17,273 bases of DNA from JBDRLD01 sp043813445 (GTDB taxonomy: Bacteria; Patescibacteriota; Patescibacteriia; JACPHY01), in the NCBI GenBank assembly GCA_043813445.1, contig JBDRLD010000064.1:1-17273 (forward strand). The letters run 5' to 3'. How positions within the stretch are numbered: position 1 is the first letter of the stretch; every line of letters starts with the position of its first letter. Positions 1 through 5,371 of this stretch are shown piece by piece. The position numbers and the translations under genes were made by a program. The notes below the pieces were generated by a model. That model did no database searches, was not told where the DNA came from, and saw only the letters and a list, made by a program, of their open reading frames with translations.

Positions 1-74
1 ACCGCTTGTTTGAGCCCCTCGCGGAGGCACGACTTGCCACTCCGCGGGGGGCCGCACAGAACGACCTTCGCCAT
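1..74 (-). CDS. P-loop NTPase, N-terminal fragment (runs off window)
   Basis: Only the first 24 codons are in the window; the gene continues past position 1. The protein begins MAKVVLCGPPRSGKSCLREG, so a Walker A motif (GPPRSGKS, residues 8-15) follows directly after the first beta-strand. The ATG at 74-72 is preceded by a strong Shine-Dalgarno AGGAGG four bases upstream, which decides the start. Upstream lies about 700 nt of structured leader and a perfect sigma70-type promoter. The form G-P-P-x-S-G-K-S at the very N-terminus recalls the AAA-type domain found with Csx3-family CRISPR ancillary proteins. That is a resemblance from memory over a short stretch; any small P-loop kinase or GTPase-like ATPase remains possible. 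The coding call is firm, the family is not. Confidence 0.8.
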   Translation of the reverse strand, partial: MAKVVLCGPPRSGKSCLREGLKQA

Positions 75-227
75 CTTGCCTCCTCGCTCCGACTTTCGTC
101 GGAGCAAACTTGTTTGCGTTTCCGAATGAACTTCTCCCACCTGCGCAGTCCTGGCCACAGGGACCAGTACCGCGCAGGTGGGACGCCGATGCACGCATCG
201 GCAATCCCGTTTATTTCAGAATGGCGT

Positions 228-455
228 TCAACCATCTGTTTGCGTTTGCAAGCTCTGAAGAGGTTTGTCCGGAATATTCCAGACGTGCACATCCGATGCG
301 GAGTACCGTGTAGCTGTTGACCGTCGGGTGTGCGGTGTTGTGGGCACGCATCCCCGCAACCGACCGTAATCGGTAGCAGAGAAAGCTGCTCTCCTCATGA
401 AATGCGCGATGCGCATCCCATGTGGCTCTCTCCTCCTCAGGGCTCGAAAACGCAT
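228..455 (-). CDS. Possible 75-aa arginine-rich leader ORF
   Basis: This ORF starts at the ATG buried in the 16-bp hairpin (455-453), with GAGGAGGGAG just upstream, and ends with TGA at 228-230, about 150 nt before the P-loop start. The predicted 75-residue product (MRFRALRRREPHG...) is rich in arginine, serine and threonine, has no recognisable domain, and its composition looks like non-coding sequence read through. It is listed because its initiation region is the one controlled by the alternative hairpins. It may be a real regulated small protein, a translated leader that couples to the P-loop gene, or a chance ORF. Confidence 0.25.
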   Translation of the reverse strand: MRFRALRRREPHGMRIAHFMRRAAFSATDYGRLRGCVPTTPHTRRSTATRYSASDVHVWNIPDKPLQSLQTQTDG

Positions 456-569
456 AAACTCCCTCCTCACAAGAGGAGAGAGTTTATGGAAAATCTCGAA
501 ATTACACACCGAAAACACGGTGGATGGCTTTGTGACCCCAAGCCATGAGGGCTCTCTCCTCTTGTGAGG
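453..569 (-). promoter_or_regulatory. Attenuator-like alternative pairing in the leader
   Basis: Segment B (569-552) and segment C (482-465) are perfect 18-nt reverse complements. Segment C is also the 5' side of a local 16-bp hairpin (488-453) whose 3' side holds a GAGGAGGGAG ribosome binding site and an ATG (455-453). If B pairs with C, the site is released; if C folds locally, site and start codon are buried. A third segment A (632-624, CCTCTTGTG) can pair with nine bases of B. This gives A:B, B:C and C:D exclusivity as in classical attenuators. A 14-codon ORF lies between B and C. The pairings are seen in the sequence; the switching is inference. Confidence 0.55.
502..546 (-). CDS. Possible 14-aa leader peptide
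   Basis: ATG at 546-544 opens a 14-residue ORF (MAWGHKAIHRVFGV) ending in TAA. Its ribosome binding site, GAGGAGAGAG, lies in segment B of the attenuator-like pairing. A ribosome loading here would compete with B:C pairing. No homology is claimed and such short ORFs occur by chance. Confidence 0.2.
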   Translation of the reverse strand: MAWGHKAIHRVFGV

Positions 570-590
570 ATGTCACACAGAACATCTTTG

Positions 591-644
591 TCAGCGAGCT
601 GACATGTGAGTTTGGTACAAACCCACAAGAGGTGCCGTGTGCAT
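591..644 (-). CDS. Possible 17-aa leader peptide
   Basis: ATG at 644-642, with AAAGG two bases upstream, opens a 17-residue ORF (MHTAPLVGLYQTHMSAR) ending in TGA. It covers segment A (632-624), so translation would prevent A:B pairing and favour B:C. This is a positional argument only. A further 14-codon ORF starts almost at the predicted transcript end (768-724). Confidence 0.18.
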   Translation of the reverse strand: MHTAPLVGLYQTHMSAR

Positions 645-781
645 TACCTTTTTGTGAAACACCTATCCGTGCGAGTGGGCGTTTCTTTGTCCCTGGTTTC
701 CCAGGGTCCGGATCCTCGCCTTCTTACGTTGGCAGGGGATCGAGATGGAACGTCCGCGCTGCGTTCATCCTGTACAAAACC

Positions 782-810
782 ATTATAGCATAGAATGTAA
801 ATTTTGTCAA
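782..810 (-). promoter_or_regulatory. Perfect consensus sigma70-type promoter
   Basis: On the minus strand, TTGACA (810-805) and TATAAT (787-782) are separated by exactly 17 bp. Transcription would start near 775 and run leftward into the structured leader. It is the strongest promoter by consensus in the window. Confidence 0.88.
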
Positions 811-822
811 GACCTAACAGTA

Positions 823-848
823 CTATTTGGCTCAAATGAGCCAAATAG
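823..848. promoter_or_regulatory. 26-bp perfect palindrome, possible operator
   Basis: CTATTTGGCTCA-AA-TGAGCCAAATAG is a perfect 12-bp inverted repeat with a 2-bp centre. It lies just upstream of the -35 box, roughly -48 to -73 relative to the predicted start. It has no T-run, so it is unlikely to be an intrinsic terminator. Symmetry and location suit a dimeric regulator, probably an activator or a repressor acting from upstream. Confidence 0.5.
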
Positions 849-897
849 CGTGTCAGAATATACAAACAATTTTAGAAAACCTAGCGAAAATCGGGAG

Positions 898-1019
898 TAC
901 GGTATGTCTTTCTCGTAGGGGCGGCCCATTGTGGACGCCCGCGTCAATATAGGACCCCGTCATTCGATAGGGCACGCGGGCGGGGACTAAGCCCCGCCCC
1001 TACGAGGAGATGTCGTACT
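898..1019. repeat. MITE-like nested inverted repeat (GC-rich palindrome family)
   Basis: Outer arms CTCGTAGGGGCGG (912-924) and CCGCCCCTACGAG (994-1006) are perfect 13-bp inverted repeats, with looser matching extending outward to TACG/CGTA near 898 and 1016. Inside are GCCCGCGT/ACGCGGGC and a local GGGCGGGG/CCCCGCCC hairpin. Related sequence recurs at 1116-1140 and 12243-12429. The element has no coding capacity. The rest of 849-1104 holds no gene; 1035-1075 contains a second degenerate palindrome (TTGCCGCGGTCGC...CTCGCAATGACA) of a type common in intergenic repeats. Confidence 0.6.
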
Positions 1020-1104
1020 GCCACTGTATTGTGAGGTTGAGATTGCCGCGGTCGCGGAGCTCCCTCGCAATGACAGAGGGGGCGAGGAGCGGATGAGGAA
1101 AAGG

Positions 1105-1137
1105 AAATGAAAAACGGGCGGGGATTGAACCCCGCCC
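1105..1137 (-). terminator. trxB intrinsic terminator built from the repeat palindrome
   Basis: On the minus strand GGGCGGGG-TTCAAT-CCCCGCCC is followed by GTTTTTCATTTCC, an 8-bp GC stem with a T-run. It lies about 75 bp after the trxB stop. The stem sequence is the same palindrome found in the dispersed repeat family. Confidence 0.72.
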
Positions 1138-1210
1138 CTACAAAAAGATTTCATGTCACCCCCCACCAGCCTCGCAAACGAGATCGTTTGGAGGGAGAAT
1201 ATGAGCTGCG

Positions 1211-2137
1211 CTATGCGAGTTGCTTGTCGCTTAGCCATTTCCCGCAATCCAGTGCTGCCATGCAACCGCCGGCCGCAGCGGTAATGGCCTGCCGATAGCG
1301 GAAATCCTCAACATCTCCGGCTGCAAATATGCCATCAACGGAGGTCAGGGTGCGATCATGGACTGCAATGTAGTTTTTCTCGTTGAGTTCGAGCACATCC
1401 TTCAGGAAGCCGGTATTTGGGGCGTAGCCGATGGCGATGAATAGTCCATCACACACAAATTCTTCGGTTGAGCCATCTTGTGTGGACTGGAATAGCGCAC
1501 CACGAGCAATTTCATCTCCAAGCACGTCTGCAATCACCGTGTTCCAGCGGAGTTCTATCTTTGGGTGGTTCATGACGCGATCAGCCATGATTTTTGACGC
1601 GCTCAATTGATCTCGGCGATGTACGATTGTCACCTTCGCGGCGAGCTTCGCGAGGGTGAGTGCCTCTTCCATGGCGGCATCGCCACCACCAACCACCACG
1701 ACATGTTTCTCGCGGTACAGGAATCCATCACAGGTCGCACACACGTGAACACCCTTGCCGATAAGACGCTGTTCGTTCGGAAGGCCGAGCCATTTCGCGT
1801 GCGCGCCAGTTGCGACAATAAGCGCGTGCGCGTGGTAGGTGTTGCCTGCCGCCGTGACCCCAAACGGAGATGATGTGGTGATTGACTCTGCATCGTCATT
1901 GATGATTTCAGCACCAAATCGCTTCGCTTGCTCGCGCATGTTACCCATGAGCTGCGGGCCAAGCATCCCATCCGGGAACCCCGGAAAGTTTTCGACAGTT
2001 GAGGTGAGCATGAGTTGGCCACCAGGCAAGGCACCGGCGAGGACGAGTGGCTGCAGCCCTGCACGTGCGGCGTAGATGGCGGCAGTGAGTCCGGCCGGCC
2101 CACCGCCGAGGATTATGAGCGTTCGTGTTTCTTCCAT
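1211..2137 (-). CDS. trxB: Thioredoxin reductase
   Basis: This is a cytoplasmic FAD flavoprotein that uses NADPH to reduce thioredoxin. The 308-residue length is typical for the low-molecular-weight bacterial enzyme. Visible motifs are the FAD dinucleotide fold GGGPAG (11-16), the redox-active CATC (C133 and C136), a second Rossmann motif GGGDAA (150-155), the HRRD sequence (173-176) expected for NADPH preference, and the C-terminal FAD-contacting AAGDV (272-276). The ATG at 2137 gives the family's usual N-terminus; the Shine-Dalgarno is weak. The gene follows the terminator of the small coiled-coil gene, so it is probably its own unit, with a possible TACAAT -10 box inside the gap. The terminator is at 1105-1137. 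No thioredoxin gene is in the window. The identification is firm. Confidence 0.95.
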   Translation of the reverse strand: MEETRTLIILGGGPAGLTAAIYAARAGLQPLVLAGALPGGQLMLTSTVENFPGFPDGMLGPQLMGNMREQAKRFGAEIINDDAESITTSSPFGVTAAGNTYHAHALIVATGAHAKWLGLPNEQRLIGKGVHVCATCDGFLYREKHVVVVGGGDAAMEEALTLAKLAAKVTIVHRRDQLSASKIMADRVMNHPKIELRWNTVIADVLGDEIARGALFQSTQDGSTEEFVCDGLFIAIGYAPNTGFLKDVLELNEKNYIAVHDRTLTSVDGIFAAGDVEDFRYRQAITAAAGGCMAALDCGKWLSDKQLA

Positions 2138-2150
2138 ATGTCTCTATTGT

Positions 2151-2177
2151 ACACAAAACCCCAGCGCAGTACTGGGG
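2151..2177 (-). terminator. Intrinsic terminator of the small coiled-coil gene
   Basis: On the minus strand CCCCAG-TACTGCG-CTGGGG is followed by TTTTGTGT. It lies 24 bp after the stop at 2201 and before trxB. Confidence 0.72.
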
Positions 2178-2200
2178 CGTGCGTATCTTAGTAGTAATTC

Positions 2201-2503
2201 CTACGCTACCGCATGGCGTCGTTCAAGGTTCGTCACGCGTCGTTCAAGGAGATGGAGTTCCGAGCGGTCTGCCTTTGCCTTGAGTTCGCTACGGATGAGA
2301 TCGAGCTGTCCCTTCACATCCGTCATATCTTCCTTGAGTACCGAAACACCCGCCTTCACACCCGTCATGTCTTCCTGAAGGCGGCCAACTGCTTCAAATG
2401 TTGCTCCGAGTTTTTCTCCGTGCGCGTACTGGACCTCGGCGATGATGCCGATGTCTTTTTCAAGCTTCTCAAATACCATTTTGAGATCCGGATCAAGAGC
2501 CAT
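2201..2503 (-). CDS. Small coiled-coil protein, function unknown
   Basis: The protein has 100 residues and no signal peptide or membrane segment. Almost the whole chain has heptad-like spacing of hydrophobic residues, with an internal near-repeat (QEDMTGVKAGVSVLKEDMTDVKGQL, about residues 43-67, shown here as a description of two EDMT-x-VK units). It is likely a helical homo-oligomer or adaptor. Short coiled-coil proteins of this kind are frequent in Patescibacteria and usually unnamed. The start at 2503 lies only a few bases after the predicted transcription start (promoter 2513-2541), so the mRNA may be nearly leaderless, which fits the lack of a clear Shine-Dalgarno. It begins 34 bp after the nfo stop, on the same strand. 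The gene call is good; no function can be assigned. Confidence 0.75.
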   Translation of the reverse strand: MALDPDLKMVFEKLEKDIGIIAEVQYAHGEKLGATFEAVGRLQEDMTGVKAGVSVLKEDMTDVKGQLDLIRSELKAKADRSELHLLERRVTNLERRHAVA

Positions 2504-2512
2504 AGTAGTTTC

Positions 2513-2541
2513 AGTATCTCATTGTGTCTCACATCGGTCAA
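2513..2541 (-). promoter_or_regulatory. Promoter of the small coiled-coil gene
   Basis: TTGACC (2541-2536) and GATACT (2518-2513) are 17 bp apart on the minus strand. The -35 box overlaps the nfo stop codon. The predicted start near 2506 is about 3 nt before the ATG. Confidence 0.45.
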
Positions 2542-3395
2542 ACGTCACGGAATTTTTTTAGCGCTACGATGTCACGTTTGCGTCCGTCGGTTTGCGTTTC
2601 GAGAATGAGCGGAAGATGGCGCATCGCCTTATGCCGGACAAAGGCGCGGAGGCCAGTAGCACCAATGTGGCCTTTACCGATGTGTTCGTGGCGGTCACGG
2701 TGTGCGCCGAGCTGGACTTTTGAATCTTGGATATGCACGCAAGCGAGTCGGTTGAGGCCGATGGTGGTGTCAAAACGTTTGAGTGTTGTGTTGACTGCAC
2801 GCGGTGTACGGAGGTCGTAGCCGGATGCGAATGCATGCTGGGTGTCGAAACAAACTTTCATAGAGCCGTTACGCGAAGGGTTGGGAAGCCGCCTCTCAAC
2901 TCCTTCGATGATTGTTGCGATTTCCTCGAAGGTATCACCGAGAATTGCGCCAGCTCTGGCAGCGATTTCGATACAGAATTGCGCGGTGCCGTTGTAGGTG
3001 CGGAGTGCTTTCACGAGGCCATCGATTACAAGCGTCACACCACGTTCGCGTCCGACTTCTTTCGCGGATCCGAGGTGTGTCATAACCGCAAGTGCACCGA
3101 GCGCAGATGCACGGTCGAGCTCCTCACGTATAATGCGGCCGGAGTTTCGTCGCGTAGTCGCGTCCGGCGAGGCGAGATTGATGTAGTACGGCGTATGTAC
3201 CACCCAGCATTGCTGGTGGTAGACATCGCACTGTTCGCGGAAGCGCGCGACAACATCGCGCGTCAGCGGGAGTGCTTTGCCTCCACGAGGAGATCGCGTG
3301 AAGAGCTGAAAACATTCACACGCTTCCGCTGCAGCATTCGCTGGCGCATTCCAGATACCGCCGGCCATGGAAACGTGAGCGCCTATGAGGGGCAT
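2538..3395 (-). CDS. nfo: Endonuclease IV (AP endonuclease)
   Basis: This base-excision-repair enzyme cleaves DNA 5' of abasic sites using a trinuclear zinc centre in a TIM barrel. The 285-residue length matches the family. All nine metal ligands of the E. coli enzyme can be placed: H67, H107, E143, D184, H187, H221, D234, H236 and E266. Flanking motifs are GAHVSMAGG (5-13), FDTQHAFASGYD (183-194), HIQDSK (221-226) and RDRHEHIGKG (233-242). The start at 3395 (MPLIGAHVSM) was chosen because upstream codons of the open frame run into a purine/pyrimidine repeat and do not resemble the family. The Shine-Dalgarno is weak. The final DGRKRD motif is normal, though the usual proline before it is missing. 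It is probably transcribed alone or with the small coiled-coil gene downstream. The identification is firm. Confidence 0.95.
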   Translation of the reverse strand: MPLIGAHVSMAGGIWNAPANAAAEACECFQLFTRSPRGGKALPLTRDVVARFREQCDVYHQQCWVVHTPYYINLASPDATTRRNSGRIIREELDRASALGALAVMTHLGSAKEVGRERGVTLVIDGLVKALRTYNGTAQFCIEIAARAGAILGDTFEEIATIIEGVERRLPNPSRNGSMKVCFDTQHAFASGYDLRTPRAVNTTLKRFDTTIGLNRLACVHIQDSKVQLGAHRDRHEHIGKGHIGATGLRAFVRHKAMRHLPLILETQTDGRKRDIVALKKFRDV

Positions 3396-3410
3396 AAGGA
3401 TGTGGGATGT

Positions 3411-3473
3411 GGAACAGGGGACAAAAACAAGAGACAAGAACAAGGAACATGGGACAGGAACAAGAACAGGGGA
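3411..3473. repeat. Purine-rich degenerate GGACAAGAACAAG repeat, copy 1
   Basis: The stretch is built almost only of A, G and C in units like GGGACAAG and GAACAAG (plus strand). It lies just upstream of the nfo start. A second stretch of the same type is at 10862-10939. Confidence 0.6.
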
Positions 3474-3529
3474 TGCGGCCTTTGTTGTGTACTCTGTTTC
3501 AAGCGTATGGTGTTGTGCGTTTGGAGTCC

Positions 3530-3583
3530 AGCTGAAATGAAAAGATCCCCGCGGGATAGCGAATGCTATCTGTTGGGGATCTT
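3530..3583 (-). terminator. Intrinsic terminator of the membrane/coiled-coil gene
   Basis: On the minus strand AAGATCCCC (3583-3575) pairs with GGGGATCTT (3550-3542), enclosing a second small hairpin ATAGC-ATTC-GCTAT, and is followed by TTCATTTC. It lies 18 bp after the stop at 3601. Confidence 0.75.
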
Positions 3584-3600
3584 CAGGACTCACTGGGCGA

Positions 3601-4449
3601 TTATACGATGCGGAGCGCCGGAGTATATTCGCGGTTCATGCGCGCCATGTGTTTGAGCTGCTCGGCGTCGATCGTGTCTATGACCTCCAGCTCGATCTTG
3701 GCGAAGCACTCATTCCAATCGTTGATGCTTGCGCTGACGCGAGCGCTGTCTTTCTCGATACTCTCGAGAAGCGCGAGAAATTCACTTACTTCGTCTCGGA
3801 TCGCGACTGCCTGGGCGTGGTCGGGTTGTACCGGTTGCTGGCGACGTGTTTCCGCGTGCGCGAGGCGGACCATCGTTCTCTCTCGCGCAGATGCGAGGCC
3901 GGCCAGCTGTGCCTTCAACATGTTCTCCGTCGCATCGCGGCTCGCGTGCGCCGTATGGAGCGCGGCGACCTTCATTGCCGTGAAGCGTGCGGCGGTTGTG
4001 GTTCCGCGGTGTATCTGACGATGCTCGCGTCGCTCAAGAAACCACATTGGTAGCGTGAGCGGGAACGTGTTGATCGCGAGGAGGGATAACCATCGTGGTC
4101 GTTTGATCGGCACACCGATTCCGTCAAGGAGCCTGTGTTGGGCGAAGTATGTCGCGAAGACCATGGTTCCGGCGAGGAATATTATCCCTATCTTTACGCC
4201 ACCCCTTGGGTCACCATGCATCCATGTGTTGATGAGTACGGCGATTCCGGTAAGCAAGAAAGCGCTCGCGATTATGCCGATGAAGGCCTGGAGACCGAGT
4301 ATTGTGATTCGGTTACACGTTGCGCATGAGGAGCGCGTCTTCGCACTCCAATACGCTAGGCGCGTTGGATCCTGCATCTCTTCGCGCGCGGCGTCGACGA
4401 GGGTCTTCACCTCCGGGACGTACATGACGACTTGATCCTTCACTCGCAT
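3601..4449 (-). CDS. Membrane protein with C-terminal coiled coil, unknown function
   Basis: The protein has 282 residues and no family I recognise. The N-terminal 45 residues are soluble and contain a CATC pair (C42, C45). Three hydrophobic segments follow (about 48-75, 84-104 and 120-138), the last ending in a positively charged patch (LERREHRQ). Residues 145-230 are alanine-, arginine- and glutamate-rich and predicted as a long coiled coil. The rest, to residue 282, is helical and acidic. The start at 4449 has a good AGGAG four bases upstream. The gene stands alone between its promoter (4517-4545) and terminator (3530-3583). That promoter has the unusual TACGGT -10 box shared with the PspA-like gene and both E2-like genes, which is the only clue to its role. 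It is probably an inner-membrane protein with a cytoplasmic coiled coil. Confidence 0.8.
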   Translation of the reverse strand: MRVKDQVVMYVPEVKTLVDAAREEMQDPTRLAYWSAKTRSSCATCNRITILGLQAFIGIIASAFLLTGIAVLINTWMHGDPRGGVKIGIIFLAGTMVFATYFAQHRLLDGIGVPIKRPRWLSLLAINTFPLTLPMWFLERREHRQIHRGTTTAARFTAMKVAALHTAHASRDATENMLKAQLAGLASARERTMVRLAHAETRRQQPVQPDHAQAVAIRDEVSEFLALLESIEKDSARVSASINDWNECFAKIELEVIDTIDAEQLKHMARMNREYTPALRIV

Positions 4450-4516
4450 GTGTACTCCTCTCTATATGGCGCAATCTGTATTCTGACGCCATTGCAAGGT
4501 ACGTTCGTACGGCAAT

Positions 4517-4545
4517 ACCGTAGCTCGAATGTATGAACTCGTCAA
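4517..4545 (-). promoter_or_regulatory. TACGGT-type promoter of the membrane/coiled-coil gene
   Basis: TTGACG (4545-4540), 17 bp, TACGGT (4522-4517) on the minus strand, about 60 nt before the ATG at 4449. It is one of four promoters in the window with this -10 hexamer. Confidence 0.6.
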
Positions 4546-4548
4546 GAG

Positions 4549-4577
4549 TTGCATGGAATTGATGGTGTGGGTATACT
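4549..4577 (+). promoter_or_regulatory. Promoter of the candidate non-coding RNA
   Basis: TTGCAT (4549-4554), 17 bp, TATACT (4572-4577). The predicted start near 4584 coincides with the first base of a 7-bp hairpin (GGTTCTG/CAGAACC), as expected for a structured RNA. Confidence 0.55.
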
Positions 4578-4583
4578 CAAATT

Positions 4584-4938
4584 GGTTCTGTGCCGCAACG
4601 CAGAACCATGGGCTGGACGGCCAGACCCTTAGCGCAGGCCCCTCCCATCACCCGACCAGTTGCTAGTTCTCGGCTACTGGACTGCGGGTGGAAACGCAGG
4701 GATGGTGGGAGGGGCCCCTCATTCGCTCTTTGATTTCGTGCCGATTCGTCGGTACGCCAGATGGCGCGCGCCGCGCAAGCAGACCGACGGGACCGAGGCG
4801 GTTCCGTTTCGACTTCCTCCGTTGGGTTGGGTAGAGTAACGTGGTTGGTGATCATGGGGCTCTCGGCGCGCGCTCCTCGCCCCCTCTCGGTACAGTCCCT
4901 TGCACAAGACTGTATCCGGGAGGGGGCCCTCATTTTGA
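4584..4938 (+). ncRNA. Candidate structured non-coding RNA, about 355 nt
   Basis: No credible protein is encoded here, yet the region is full of stems: 4584-4590/4601-4607 (7 bp), 4610-4616/4621-4628 (7 bp with a bulge), 4637-4647/4706-4716 (11 bp, GC-rich) enclosing further pairs, 4741-4752 (UUCG tetraloop), about 4789-4805 (7 bp with one G-U), and a terminal 19-bp stem with one bulge (4879-4897/4908-4927). The last stem contains a T-G pair on the plus strand (4887/4919), and the UUCG loop also favours that strand. The last stem is followed by CCTCATTTTGATT, a plausible terminator. Two stems end in a similar GGGGCCCTCATT sequence, suggesting an internal duplication. It does not match RNase P, tmRNA, SRP or 6S signatures I know. 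A long leader for the downstream membrane gene is the main alternative. Confidence 0.55.
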
Positions 4939-4967
4939 TTGACATGCGCGAGCTGATTCGATAGTAT
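4939..4967 (+). promoter_or_regulatory. Promoter of the small membrane-protein gene
   Basis: TTGACA (4939-4944), 17 bp, TAGTAT (4962-4967). The predicted start is near 4974. It overlaps the end of the candidate RNA, so the two are probably separate units. Confidence 0.65.
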
Positions 4968-4999
4968 GGCCGCACTGCTCATTCATGGTGGAGGAACTC

Positions 5000-5257
5000 A
5001 TGGTGTTCGACGTTGCCGTCGCAGTGCTCTACTCCGCGATCGGCGGAATACTCGCGGATGTTGTTTGGCGTATCCACGGACAGCGCGCGATCGCACTGGT
5101 ATTGCTAGCCATGTCGCTGCTGCTGTCACCACTGATTCTAAGCACGCCATTTTCGTTGCCTCCCGTTATCGTGTTTGGCATTGCAGGATTCGGCCTGTCT
5201 GCCGCGGTACTCATCTGGCGCGACCATCGTATACGGCGCACCATGACACGTTCGTAG
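5000..5257 (+). CDS. Small three-helix membrane protein, unknown function
   Basis: The 85-residue protein has three hydrophobic segments (about 4-22, 30-50 and 55-74) and a strongly basic C-terminus (RDHRIRRTMTRS), predicting an N-out or N-in three-pass inner-membrane protein with a cytoplasmic tail. An ATG lies at 4985, but the ATG at 5000 has GGAGG five bases upstream (4990-4994) and is preferred; the upstream ATG would be almost leaderless. A good promoter (4939-4967) and a terminator (5279-5301) frame it as a single-gene unit, convergent with tig. No family was recognised. Confidence 0.7.
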   Translation: MVFDVAVAVLYSAIGGILADVVWRIHGQRAIALVLLAMSLLLSPLILSTPFSLPPVIVFGIAGFGLSAAVLIWRDHRIRRTMTRS

Positions 5258-5278
5258 TTGTGATTCACAACGCAAACG

Positions 5279-5301
5279 CACCACCCCTGCCAGGGGTGGT
5301 G
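5279..5301. terminator. Terminator hairpin between the small membrane gene and tig
   Basis: CACCACCCCT-GCC-AGGGGTGGTG is a perfect 10-bp stem. The plus-strand tail TTCTCGTTTGTG is moderately T-rich; the minus-strand tail GCGTTTGCG is weak. It probably serves the plus-strand gene and may also end tig transcription. Confidence 0.68.
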
Positions 5302-5371
5302 TTCTCGTTTGTGTGTTGTGCAGTTGTCGTACGCACCAGCGATCAGCATCGTCTTGATGCGGCCATCAGTA

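Larger units (their letters stand above)
75..775 (-). ncRNA. Long structured 5' leader RNA of the P-loop gene
   Basis: About 700 nt separate the promoter (782-810) from the P-loop start codon at 74. Hairpins seen on the minus strand, in order of transcription, are: 706-691 (6 bp, GAAA tetraloop), 626-606 (9 bp), 603-590 (6 bp), 488-453 (16 bp), 202-185 (8 bp), 182-136 (11-bp outer stem with inner CUGG/CCAG) and 105-86 (8 bp, GAAA loop) just before the Shine-Dalgarno. Two of these stems (462/479 and 609/623) contain a C-A mismatch on the plus strand that becomes a G-U pair on the minus strand, so the RNA is made from the minus strand. No known RNA class (RNase P, tmRNA, SRP, 6S) was recognised. 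It could be a cis-regulatory leader or an independent RNA processed from it. Confidence 0.65.

Noticed and set aside
505..550. Plus-strand CACGGTGGATGGC...AGCCATGAGGG resembling the 5' end of 23S rRNA
   Set aside because: The match ends after about 40 bases; the following sequence has none of the conserved 23S helices, and the strong promoter reads the other strand.
75..800. RNase P, tmRNA, SRP or 6S RNA in the leader
   Set aside because: The conserved cores (for example GAGGAAAGUCC, a tag-peptide reading frame with tRNA-like ends, or the SRP tetraloop helix) are absent on both strands.
2560..2566. A7 run near the end of nfo as a programmed frameshift site
   Set aside because: The zero frame gives a normal family C-terminus and no extended alternative product is expected.
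2727..3656. 309-residue plus-strand open frame
   Set aside because: It is antisense to nfo, whose product is unmistakable; the translated product is cysteine-rich and of no family.
4577..4975. 132-residue minus-strand open frame over the candidate RNA
   Set aside because: Arginine/serine/proline-rich low-quality translation, no ribosome binding site, and it covers GC-rich stems.
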